A stretch of 64,000 bases of DNA from Advenella mimigardefordensis DPN7 (GTDB taxonomy: Bacteria; Pseudomonadota; Gammaproteobacteria; Burkholderiales; Burkholderiaceae_B): the NCBI RefSeq assembly GCF_000521505.1, contig NZ_CP003915.1, forward strand, positions 4,030,001-4,094,000, given 5' to 3'. Below, piece by piece: positions 10,901-17,595 of this stretch. Every line of letters begins with the position of its first letter. Position 1 is the first letter of the stretch. A model generated the notes under the pieces. It was not told where the DNA came from. It did not search any database and was given only the letters and a program-made list of their open reading frames with translations. Position numbers and translations under genes: made by a program.

Positions 10901-10960
10901 GAGGGATTTGAACTTGAGTTTATCGCCCAAGGGGGTGGTGGCATTTACGGTACGGTTCAT
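4919..10960 (-). CDS. VgrG-RHS fusion effector with C-terminal nuclease-like toxin
   Basis: A giant type VI spike-effector of 2013 residues counted from MNRTVNATTP; the frame extends 32 codons upstream into the preceding gene, but homology to other VgrGs begins here. Residues about 1-450 are VgrG (gp27-like part, then an OB fold with IWTDKYGRIKVQFHWDR and SPWAGGGFGGVQIPRV), followed by a repetitive needle region. A Gly/Arg/Lys-rich linker with PHADCKEC lies near 780-820. The RHS shell begins with DFVLPGVFPLEWNRTYRS, continues with many YD repeats (YEYDEFDNILKLTR, WEYDLLGRTVKQTD) and ends with YYDPDIGRFIQQDPIGL and DPFGL (near 1871-1875), the usual self-cleavage boundary. The final 138 residues carry NHVPAYAS and DHRSMATTGGS, histidines that resemble HNH/Endo VII-type toxin domains. 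No PAAR domain is present; a separate DUF4150 gene is in the operon. Confidence 0.9.
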   Translation of the reverse strand: MNRTVNATTPLGDKLKFKSLKGHEQLSDLFEWTVEFVSDSPGLVLEDLLGKTISLEVETSAAPRYMHGVITAFKLVHRETQTRRYYIYEATVRPWLWYSTQVTDNRIFQDQTAVQIITQVLQAYDYPIENRLVGQYRKWGYSVQFQESDFNFISRLMEHEGIYYWFRHEKDQHVLVLMDDAHSHAPLPVMPDIPFYPDDTRSVPLEEYIRDWQIAGELTPTTYSTMDYDFQKPQAEMSARRWVKNQNTQGLDLDWYDPMGGYVDSADSDHYARVHLESMQCLQEQAWAVSNVRNLAPGYTFSLKYYPNSEENKSYLILRAEYDFRDPSYASAGGVQENATFVIRSQHIPASVQFRAPRSTPAPRMSGPQTATVVGPDGQEIWTDKYGRIKVQFHWDRQGAMDENSSCWLRVSSPWAGGGFGGVQIPRVREEVVVDFINGDVDRPIAVGRVYNASNMPPVSLPENATQSGFLTRTKNGTPENANKMLFEDSQGNELLSMVAEKDMNTHVKNNQQHDVVGNAVSSIGGLRSHTAHSTSSITMASGAVKSYQSNHNRTVQASLDDSVGGNLEQTLSDGVDETITGAHSHTVSGAASHQLLGLHVNTTTQDVETVNGTVTETVSADETTNVTSSSELEAADITLETPSLYKESTKQDININAGGSLDIQSTGPGIIQTPTDIEKESPANLEAAVMLDNNTVNREDKYILKLNLDAMSDVMVSGAKTDRNIADLAFYGMGGTMQLANVGIYGASIQMGSSDQKMGLASLSITGLELDKGFKIKTMGAGGRSGYKGKHRAAGGGRGPRGGKGGRHRAGNKGDPKKPHADCKECRGRVGGSIGLDVGDERFSHLDFVLPGVFPLEWNRTYRSNMTAKDGQGELGPRWITAFTLVVLPLETGGYEYISEVGRAVSVIELEPGQEWYDRTEELIWRRPDVDTLEVSQKYQRTETFERSGDVFRLKTIADRAGNQAQLIYDAENGFLVRVETAIQTVHLDHDAHGRITTIWHEVTGDDGTPLRRTLARYQYDEAHDLVAAVDQYERTHTYAYQNHLITRYSDKTGRGINLEWDGDHPQAKCVREYRDDGSNLLRFRWDESESKTYVTDALSATTVYTFDAHNYIIHIDFADGTRQSRIRDEFHNIVEVRYPDDSFEKYEYDEFDNILKLTRADHTTVGWEYDQYSQITKIVDPGGNIWTRDYDQFGNMIRETDPKGHTSEFQYTAEGLLIQSVNPAGGVSTLSYNPAGLLIRYSDCSNKTRRWEYDLLGRTVKQTDPCGNAESYEYNRYGFINEVRRPDGSVLTLDFDEEGRLLSFIDPIDNLTVYAYDGAGRLARKTDPLKQDFHYNYDKKGRLASLQDENGAQFTFQFDPVDRLIRTVGFDGKVKKYNYDKPTGLLFSMEDADRETHFEYDVMGQLLKRRAGHLVDSFEYDISNRIIRAHNEYCDQHFEYDVLNNPIRETHIYNAFGQNREYVWENEFDELSNRLTTRRPSGEKVSWLRYGAGHVHGILLDDQEVLSFERDNSHRAVRKRQSNSLLAVTNYDVMGRVKEQKLNLAQGNRTNLRSRQYAYGLDGSLVAIEDSRHGTTTYRYDALDRLVSATAFNETELFAFDPASNLVDRDKTERSKPANTFPKNVSKVLGNILKRCAGMHFEYDAQGNLIRKRKPDSLQEFEWDEFGRLRKTVNTDLNSKHVSEAEYIYDTFDRRIGKVNQQETSGAAVTFYGWDGHHLAFEESTVGDAVDKTHYLYEENSFVPLIQYQYSADNTIAEGRNHLSVSHYQCDHIGTPQLLTDDNGHIVWEGRYSALGKQLDSIGGDAGVAGGQNNLCYQGQYYDRESGLHYNRFRYYDPDIGRFIQQDPIGLFGDSNFYTYAPNTANWIDPFGLMKEILRSTWNSIRNNYYKGMGGEVNHVPAYASYKGLEGAPSRGRGPAFWMEKADHRSMATTGGSRRARNARNTQRNFILNKQWDKAIATDIDDLNKKFPGKYDEDVMHMLDEHQRQGNITSEQNQELKDRLNDRPGVC
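4922..5335 (-). other. Polymorphic C-terminal toxin region of the VgrG-RHS protein
   Basis: This is the variable tip after the RHS-core motif DPFGL. It is AT-richer than the RHS body and has conserved-looking histidines in VNHVPAY and ADHRSMATTG, plus a helical tail (KYDEDVMHMLDEHQ). Such G-NHxP...DHR arrangements occur in predicted HNH/Endo VII-like polymorphic toxins; nuclease action is inferred, not shown. Within the T6SS model the fragment would be held in the RHS cocoon, cut after the core motif and delivered to the target cytoplasm. It begins with an in-frame ATG preceded by little spacer, so a separate start is unlikely. Confidence 0.6.
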
Positions 10961-11006
10961 GGCGAGGTTCCAGGTTTGCAGTCCGGGTATCCGGGTCACG
11001 CTCCAG

Positions 11007-12104
11007 TCAGGACTCCAGGGCAATGCGCTGGGTTTCACTCCACATTTCTGCTTCAAACAGCTGTGGATCTTTTTCCAGCGCGCCCTGACGGCGTTTCAGG
11101 TTCAGGTCGTCGGTAATGGCCCGATGCAATCGGGTGCGGTTCATGTGGGCATCGGTAAAGCTGGCTTGATACAAATCCGCATAAGAAAAATCGGTGTGGT
11201 CCAGGTGGGTGCGATCAAAGCGGGCCTGGCGCGCCATGGCACGCAGCCACGTAGAAAGCGACAAGTTGCAATCGGAAAAATCTGCGGCCTGGGCTACGAC
11301 ATCAACAAAAACACTTTGCGGGAACTGGGCACCACTGCAACGGGCGTGCGTCAGATCGGCATCGGCAAACATGGCAAACCGGCCTGCCACGCCGCTTAAA
11401 TCGGCTTGTTGCAAACTGGCGGACTTGAAGGCGGCCTGCGTCAGATTGCATTGAGTCAGATTGCAGCCATCCAGCCTTGCTTCAGTAAACACGCCACGTT
11501 GCAGGTCAAGCCCGCGCAGGTCCTGCTGGCTTAGATCTGAGAGCAGCCAGATCACATTGACCAGCACTGCGTCCTTAAAAACGGCAGTGCGCAGGTCCAT
11601 TTCCATAAGCGTCGCCTTAAACAGATTAGCCGCGCTAAAGTTTGTGGCATCTGCCGTGCATTTCACACATGTCATTTCCTGGGCCTGTGCGCCGCGCAGT
11701 TGCGCGCGATCCAGATGACAGTCGTTAAACACGCATTCACTCAGGATGGCCGCATCAAAAACGGCTCCCTGCACGTCACACTCCTGCCACTTGGCGCTGG
11801 CCAACATGGCCTGGCGCCATTGTGTATTTTCCAGACTGCATGAATTAAAAAATGCCGAATTGGCGTAGCATTCATTCAATATTGCCCCGTCAAAGCAACA
11901 GTCGCTGAACAGGCACTCATCCAGTCGGGCACCCTCCAGGTTCGCCCCCGAAAAGTCCACATTTTCAAAGACCACCCCCGACAGATCCCAGTTGCGCAAA
12001 TCACGACCGGTCAGGGCAATACGCATAATCGGCACACCGTTATAGACCATTTCCTGCAAATGCTCGTCTGTCAGCGGCGGGCCGCCACTTGTTATCACCT
12101 TCAT
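11007..12104 (-). CDS. Pentapeptide-repeat protein of the T6SS effector operon
   Basis: A protein of 365 residues made almost entirely of A(D/N)LxX-type pentapeptides (DLSGVVFENVDFSGANLEGARL, SDCCFDGAILNECYA), which fold into a right-handed quadrilateral beta-helix. There is no signal peptide. The ATG overlaps the TGA of the DUF2169-pentapeptide gene (12101-12104), and the VgrG-RHS start follows 46 bases after its stop. In T6SS effector operons, DUF2169/pentapeptide proteins act as loading adaptors or chaperones between VgrG/PAAR and the toxin. Here it probably helps assemble the large VgrG-RHS spike (inference from position). Confidence 0.82.
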   Translation of the reverse strand: MKVITSGGPPLTDEHLQEMVYNGVPIMRIALTGRDLRNWDLSGVVFENVDFSGANLEGARLDECLFSDCCFDGAILNECYANSAFFNSCSLENTQWRQAMLASAKWQECDVQGAVFDAAILSECVFNDCHLDRAQLRGAQAQEMTCVKCTADATNFSAANLFKATLMEMDLRTAVFKDAVLVNVIWLLSDLSQQDLRGLDLQRGVFTEARLDGCNLTQCNLTQAAFKSASLQQADLSGVAGRFAMFADADLTHARCSGAQFPQSVFVDVVAQAADFSDCNLSLSTWLRAMARQARFDRTHLDHTDFSYADLYQASFTDAHMNRTRLHRAITDDLNLKRRQGALEKDPQLFEAEMWSETQRIALES

Positions 12105-14716
12105 GCCGGCTGCCCTCTCTTAGTGGGTTCCAGCTGAACTTCACGTGTGTAATTGCCGTGATGCAGGCTGTCGGTATCAATATCGGTTTCGCCCAGATCG
12201 GCTCGAAAGAAATTGACCTTGCTGAAGTTTGTTTTAATAAACCGGGACTTACGGAAAATCGTCCCCGTCAAATTCGCGGCGGTAAAGTTGGTATCACTGA
12301 ATTGCGACCGCATAAACACGCCATCGGGCGTTTCCAGTCCGCTACAGTTGGCAGACTCAAAAATAGACTTGGAGCAGTCCGTGTTGCGAATAGTTGCCAG
12401 CTTAAAATTGGGTCGCAGGAAATGGATATCGCGCATACTGCTATCGCTTATCTGCGTTTGGCTGAAATCACAATCGACAACCGGCTCTGGCGTGGCCAGG
12501 GTGAAGGTGCTCATCAGCGATTGCGTAAACGAAACGCGCTCCAGCTTGCACAGGGCAATGGCGCAACGCACCAGGCTGCAGTCTGCAAACACTGTGTCGT
12601 TCAGATCACACTCGTACAAGGCCGATTTATGCAGGGTTGCCTCGTGCGCGCCTACCTCGTCCAGAGTGCAATTGAGCAGAACAGTCGCGTCAATCACCGT
12701 TTCACGCAGGATCACATGACCCAGCGTGACCTCTTTGAGCACACATTCCCCAAAAGTACTGCGACTCAGATCGCAGTACTGGAAACGCGACTCATCCAGA
12801 ATAACCCGGTTAAATACACAAGCCTCAAACACAGTCTTATAAAAACCTGTCCGTGACAGGTTGGCCAGCGTAAAGGTGCACTGTTCAAACCGCGTATCGC
12901 CATAAATCCCGTTATACAGGGATGATTCATCCATATTGCAATTGACAAATCGGGTGCCCGTCATATCGGCCCTGGTCAATATCACCTGCGTCATATTGCA
13001 ATTGTCAAAAACCAGACCGCGCAAATCCGCCCCGCTCAAATCCCTGCCTTCGAAGTTACGGTCCGTCTCCAGAATCTGCACCACCTCGTGCCGCAGTTGC
13101 CTTGCGGCAACTTCATTCAGCACAAAAACCCCACCCCGGTAATGCGCCGACAGGATGTGTCCGCGCCGCCGCTGGCGTTCAATCACTTGCCGATTCGCGT
13201 CGGAAGACTGGGCATCGCGAATCTGCTGCATCAGCGTTTCCAGCGCTTTAGGTTCGGTATCCGGGCGCTGCGTGGGCATCTCATGTGTGCGTATCGCATC
13301 AATCTGCCCCATCACATTGGTTTCACCCAACAGCGCAGGCATTTCACGATCACGTCCGCCCGACAATTTGAAGCGTTTGGCGGCTGCCTTGATGCGATTG
13401 AGTTCTTCACGCCGCTGCCGGCTTTCGACCTCACGCTCCTGCTGACGCTGGCGCAGATTACTCAGATCGGCCTGGGGCCGAGGCCCCACAAACTCGGGCA
13501 GATACTGGTTGGCGTCCAGTCCCAGATCGGTCAGCTCGGTTCTGGCATAGTGCGTCATATATTGCTGCAGGCGGCTCTGCTTTTCCCACATGGCGCCATT
13601 CAAATCGGGTTTGGGCACAAAGCTGGCCGTTTCCAGGTTCTCGGGTAACAGATCGTTGTCTTCATAGACCAGCAAAGCCGATTCGTCGCGATCTTCCCGC
13701 AGCACCATATACTGGTGATAGTGTTCATGCGATTTGGCAGAATATTTCCATTCCAGGGCACCCAGCACGTGGCGGATATCTTCACCATCGTCATACCAGC
13801 AAGGCACGACGCCGTGAAAGACCAGCAAATACTGTTCCTGGTGAGGCACCAGCCATAGTGTGGTTGGCACCAGTTCCACATCATGAATCTGCGGGGCGCT
13901 ATCTTTGTCTTTTTGCAGTTCCACCAGGCAACGCGCCTGCCAGGCGGGCACGATCCCTTCCCAGACGGGTTTGTCCGGATGCATATTCCACACGCGGAAA
14001 TGGGTATTGTCGGGCAGGCATGTCTGGTTCTGAAAAACCTGATCCGCCATGGCGGCATTGAATATGCCCGGGTCCATATCAGGAAAAAATCCAGGCGCGT
14101 CGGTTTGCTTCCACTGCTCGCTGTAGTTGCCCACTTTCCCAAAGCGTGCCGGCCAGGCAATATGCTGCGCGCCCAGACCAGCAGGTTCAATACGGTCACG
14201 CAGGCTGTGAATGGGTGCGTGGGGTGACTCTACATTAGGCATCCGCCGGGCCCGCACACCGTTGATGATTTCCTCAACGTTCCCCTTGCCTGTCGGGTTG
14301 TTTTCAAAAGCGGGGCCGCCGTAGGCGTTTTCCCACCCAATATTCATTCGCTCAAAAGGCTGGGGTGCCGAAATACGATTATCCAGAAAGGTACGATCGC
14401 CAAAAACGTTCAGCTCCTTGATACGATCATTCACCTGAACCCGTACCCGGCACCGGGTTTTGTCCTGCTGATGCGCAGTGTAGGCATACCCCGACACCAG
14501 AAACTCGGCAGCAGGCTTGGGGAAACCCATATCCAGAATACCTTCGGAGCCCAGATGCTCAGCAACGCACTGCCACATGGCCGGCTCGCTTTGCAACACC
14601 GGGTTGCCCTTGCTCAGGTCAATCAGAACGCTGGCCGACAGACCAATTTGCGTCTGACCACGCCAGCGGTAAGGCCGCACCTGCAGACTCAGGCAAAAGG
14701 GCTTGGAAATTCTCAT
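12101..14716 (-). CDS. DUF2169 T6SS adaptor with C-terminal pentapeptide repeats
   Basis: This 871-residue protein has an N-terminal DUF2169 domain (about 20-320), with the characteristic FGDRTFLD and NIGWENAYGGPAFENNPTGKG segments, and a charged helical linker near 420-500 (QRQQEREVESRQRREELNRIK). Pentapeptide repeats follow from about 540 to 860 (FEGRDLSGADLRGLVFDNCNM). DUF2169 proteins are established companions of VgrG, PAAR-like DUF4150 proteins and RHS effectors, and serve as adaptors for loading. It lies 35 bases downstream of the second VgrG gene and overlaps the next gene by 4 bases, which supports one transcription unit. No catalytic motif was recognised. Confidence 0.87.
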   Translation of the reverse strand: MRISKPFCLSLQVRPYRWRGQTQIGLSASVLIDLSKGNPVLQSEPAMWQCVAEHLGSEGILDMGFPKPAAEFLVSGYAYTAHQQDKTRCRVRVQVNDRIKELNVFGDRTFLDNRISAPQPFERMNIGWENAYGGPAFENNPTGKGNVEEIINGVRARRMPNVESPHAPIHSLRDRIEPAGLGAQHIAWPARFGKVGNYSEQWKQTDAPGFFPDMDPGIFNAAMADQVFQNQTCLPDNTHFRVWNMHPDKPVWEGIVPAWQARCLVELQKDKDSAPQIHDVELVPTTLWLVPHQEQYLLVFHGVVPCWYDDGEDIRHVLGALEWKYSAKSHEHYHQYMVLREDRDESALLVYEDNDLLPENLETASFVPKPDLNGAMWEKQSRLQQYMTHYARTELTDLGLDANQYLPEFVGPRPQADLSNLRQRQQEREVESRQRREELNRIKAAAKRFKLSGGRDREMPALLGETNVMGQIDAIRTHEMPTQRPDTEPKALETLMQQIRDAQSSDANRQVIERQRRRGHILSAHYRGGVFVLNEVAARQLRHEVVQILETDRNFEGRDLSGADLRGLVFDNCNMTQVILTRADMTGTRFVNCNMDESSLYNGIYGDTRFEQCTFTLANLSRTGFYKTVFEACVFNRVILDESRFQYCDLSRSTFGECVLKEVTLGHVILRETVIDATVLLNCTLDEVGAHEATLHKSALYECDLNDTVFADCSLVRCAIALCKLERVSFTQSLMSTFTLATPEPVVDCDFSQTQISDSSMRDIHFLRPNFKLATIRNTDCSKSIFESANCSGLETPDGVFMRSQFSDTNFTAANLTGTIFRKSRFIKTNFSKVNFFRADLGETDIDTDSLHHGNYTREVQLEPTKRGQPA

Positions 14717-14751
14717 AAAACCGATACCACGCTATGTTCCATACTTGTTGC

Positions 14752-17172
14752 CTACAACTCAAACCGGAAAATATGAGGACGCGTTGTACTGCCAACGCTC
14801 ATATTTACACCTGTGATCGCAATACTGGCCAGATTCATGGCTACAGAATTGTTTACCAGCTTGACCTGCGCCCCAACCAGCTTGATGCTGGCCATTTGCG
14901 CAGAGTCATATAACCCACCCGCGCCCAGCTTAAGAATGACATTTGTATTGGATGAGTCTGAAGCAGACGAACGCAGCAGGTTAACCCCAATTGCAAAATT
15001 AATATCCTGCACATGGCTGACAATGGGATTAACCGATTGCATAATCGTGGTTTCCCTGGTCTGGCCGCCAGCCTTGATACTGACCTTGCTTAAGCCGTAA
15101 GCCTCAAAACTGCCGGAAGCAGTCAGGCTATAGTTACCACCCGCGTCCACTTTGAAGTTATCGCCCTTGAGCACTGTTTCGCCACCAGCCACTTGCTTGG
15201 CATAGCTGCCGCTCACTGTCGTTTTCTCGCCCGCACTATAGTTGCGAATGGTGGACCCGGTAATCGTGTCTGTTTTGTGGGAATGAATGGTGCGTACCAG
15301 CCCCTGGTTATACGAATGCAGAGCCGGCTCGCCGCTAACGGTCAGGCTCTCGGCGCCACCCACCGTTTGTGTGTTAACGCCGGTAACTGAGCGAGACTGG
15401 CGCTGGGTCACCGTATCGGTGGAATTGCCGGCCACGCTAAAGCAATGACTGCTCTCGTGCTGGTAGGTGGTATCGCCTGTCACCAGCTTGTTGAACAGGC
15501 CACCATAATTCCAGGCGTGCGTTCCAAGAATATTGGTCGTCGACATGGCCCCGACAAGGTGATTGCTATTATTCTTAACGCGGGTGGCCATATCTTTCTG
15601 CGCGATCATGTTCAGCAACTCGCTACCCGGATTGTCTTCAAACATAACCTGATTGGCCATATCGGGAGAACCGTCTTTACTGCGCGTGTGAAAACCGCTT
15701 TTGGTGGCATCGTCCGGCAGATTCACAGGTGGCATATTTTCAGCGTTATAGACGCGTCCCACGCAAAGTGGCCGGTCGGGGTGACCACCGATAAAATCAA
15801 TAATCACTTCCTCGTTCACCCGGGGAATCTGCAATCCGCCAAATCCACCCCCGGCCCAGGGACTGGAGACGCGAATCCAGCAGGAACTCTGCTCATTTTT
15901 CTGGCCGTAGCGATCCCAGTGAAACTGGACTTTGATACGGCCATAATGATCTGTCCAGATAGACTCGCCGTCCGGCCCTACAACCCGGGCGGTCTGCGGC
16001 CCGCTGGTCTGCGGAACCGGCGTAGTGACCTCCTTGCGGTATTGTGTGCTGGCGGGAATCGCCTGAATACGGATATCCAGCCGTGCCTGATCAATCGGTA
16101 CGGCAAGCGTGCGATCCCAAGCCGCTGCCGTCGCGTTCTCCGGCAGTTGCGAGGCAGCGGAATCACGCGTCTGCATCGCCACGCTATGATACGGCGCTTG
16201 CACAAAATCATACTCAGCCTGGACAATCAGATAGTCCCTGTCCTGTGCGCTGTCCGGATGATGGTTCAGGGCAAAAGTATGCCCGGGCGCCAGCGCACGG
16301 GCATTACCCTGCGCATTAATCGTGTGACGCGGCACCTGCAGAGCCTGCATGCGTACCCGGGCATAGCGTTCCCCGTCTTCGGGTTCGGTGTAATGACCAA
16401 TAGGCTCATAGCGCTCCAGGTCCAGCCCCTGCATATCTTTTTGCGCTGCGCGCTGTTTCACATCCAGCCGGGCCTGCGGTTTATTCAAATCGTAATCAGT
16501 CGCGGCAAAACCCGTTGACGTTAACGAACGGCGCGGCTGCCATAGGTGTATATATTCTTCCAGGGGATTAATCAACGTTGTATGGCTGTAATAAGGAATA
16601 TCGGCCAGGCCCCTGACCGCCTTGTGGGCGCCGCTTTCATCGGCAATCACAAGTGTATGTTTACCCGCCTCGTGTTCAAACCAGTAATAGATGCCTTCAT
16701 GTTCCATCAGGCGGCTCAGAAAATCGAAGTCTGTTTCGCCGTACTGCACGCAATACGTCCATTTGCGATAGCGCTCGAGCAGCCGCAGCTCCAGCGGGAA
16801 GCCATACTCGCCCAGGACTTCCTGCAGGATATCCACCACGCTTTTCTCCTGAAAAATCCGGTAATCGCGTGTTTGTGTGGCAAACCAAAGCCAGGGCCGC
16901 AGCACCGCTTCATAAATGTAATATCGGGGAGGATGCGAGGTACGGCCGATCCGCTGCATATGGGTAATCAGCCCGCCCAGATAGCGTGGCGCCTGGGTTT
17001 GCTCTATCTCCACCGACACCTGCGCGCCCAGCAGCGCTTTGACATTGAGCGCGGGCGTGGGGCTCAATATCTGAAGTTTGAATTCAAACAAGTCCGAAAG
17101 CACCTCTCTACCCTTCAGAGCGTGCATCAGAACGTCGTCGGGCAAGCCATGCAACTGAAACAGGCGGTTCAT
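14752..17172 (-). CDS. vgrG: VgrG spike protein (second in operon)
   Basis: VgrG trimers form the puncturing spike of the type VI secretion system. This 806-residue copy has the gp27-like N-terminus (VSVEIEQTQAPRYLGGLITHMQRIG, YYIYEAVLRPWLWFATQTRDYRIFQ), the conserved SRLMEHEGIYYWFEHE, and an OB fold near 394-470 with GPDGESIWTDHYGRIKVQFHWDR and SPWAGGGFGGLQIPRV. A long repetitive beta-helical needle follows (SVTGVNTQTVGGAESLTVSG, TVSGSYAKQVAGGETVLKG). The C-terminus ends without a recognisable effector domain. It follows the DUF4150 gene by 18 bases. The two other VgrGs in the operon share the core but differ in the needle tip. Confidence 0.92.
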   Translation of the reverse strand: MNRLFQLHGLPDDVLMHALKGREVLSDLFEFKLQILSPTPALNVKALLGAQVSVEIEQTQAPRYLGGLITHMQRIGRTSHPPRYYIYEAVLRPWLWFATQTRDYRIFQEKSVVDILQEVLGEYGFPLELRLLERYRKWTYCVQYGETDFDFLSRLMEHEGIYYWFEHEAGKHTLVIADESGAHKAVRGLADIPYYSHTTLINPLEEYIHLWQPRRSLTSTGFAATDYDLNKPQARLDVKQRAAQKDMQGLDLERYEPIGHYTEPEDGERYARVRMQALQVPRHTINAQGNARALAPGHTFALNHHPDSAQDRDYLIVQAEYDFVQAPYHSVAMQTRDSAASQLPENATAAAWDRTLAVPIDQARLDIRIQAIPASTQYRKEVTTPVPQTSGPQTARVVGPDGESIWTDHYGRIKVQFHWDRYGQKNEQSSCWIRVSSPWAGGGFGGLQIPRVNEEVIIDFIGGHPDRPLCVGRVYNAENMPPVNLPDDATKSGFHTRSKDGSPDMANQVMFEDNPGSELLNMIAQKDMATRVKNNSNHLVGAMSTTNILGTHAWNYGGLFNKLVTGDTTYQHESSHCFSVAGNSTDTVTQRQSRSVTGVNTQTVGGAESLTVSGEPALHSYNQGLVRTIHSHKTDTITGSTIRNYSAGEKTTVSGSYAKQVAGGETVLKGDNFKVDAGGNYSLTASGSFEAYGLSKVSIKAGGQTRETTIMQSVNPIVSHVQDINFAIGVNLLRSSASDSSNTNVILKLGAGGLYDSAQMASIKLVGAQVKLVNNSVAMNLASIAITGVNMSVGSTTRPHIFRFEL

Positions 17173-17190
17173 GATGTATGCTCCTGCATG

Positions 17191-17583
17191 TTAAGGCGCC
17201 AGAAACAGCACGGCGAGCGTACCTGGAATCAGTGAAAAACCAATGGTATTAATCCAGTTCTGAGGCCCGATGCAGCACAACCGATTGGCCGGTGTGCCGA
17301 ACAGAAACGTGGTATAGGAGTTCAGAATCAGGCGACGCGAAGGCGCCACAACGGTGTGGGACAGCACCCCGGTACCCACGCCAGGAAAGTCTCCCAGCGT
17401 GATGGGTGTCGTGGTCATCATATTGTGCGCAAAGCCGCCTGTGAACAAGATAGTCACGGCAATGGGAATGGCCATCATGGGCAGCCCCATATCGGGATAG
17501 GGAATCGGCAACAATACAGGCGGTGTCAAACACACATCCGGAAAGGCGAGATCCAGCCCCATCAATTGTGTTGAGCCCAGCAT
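17191..17583 (-). CDS. PAAR-like DUF4150 protein
   Basis: A small Pro/Gly-rich hydrophobic protein (130 residues) with the DUF4150 pattern: DLAFPDVCLTPP, IPYPDMG, then TTTPITLGDFPGVGTGVLS and a C-terminal hydrophobic segment. These proteins form a conical cap on the VgrG tip, like PAAR proteins, and are usually encoded next to VgrG and DUF2169 adaptors. Here the gene lies between two vgrG genes (12 and 18 base gaps), so it could cap either VgrG or the VgrG-RHS fusion, which lacks a PAAR domain of its own. Confidence 0.85.
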   Translation of the reverse strand: MLGSTQLMGLDLAFPDVCLTPPVLLPIPYPDMGLPMMAIPIAVTILFTGGFAHNMMTTTPITLGDFPGVGTGVLSHTVVAPSRRLILNSYTTFLFGTPANRLCCIGPQNWINTIGFSLIPGTLAVLFLAP

Positions 17584-17595
17584 AGCAATTCTTCC

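Noticed and set aside
15445..16518. 357-codon plus-strand frame opposite the second vgrG
   Set aside because: A shadow of the VgrG frame; its residues (many Arg, His, Pro) are typical of antisense translation.
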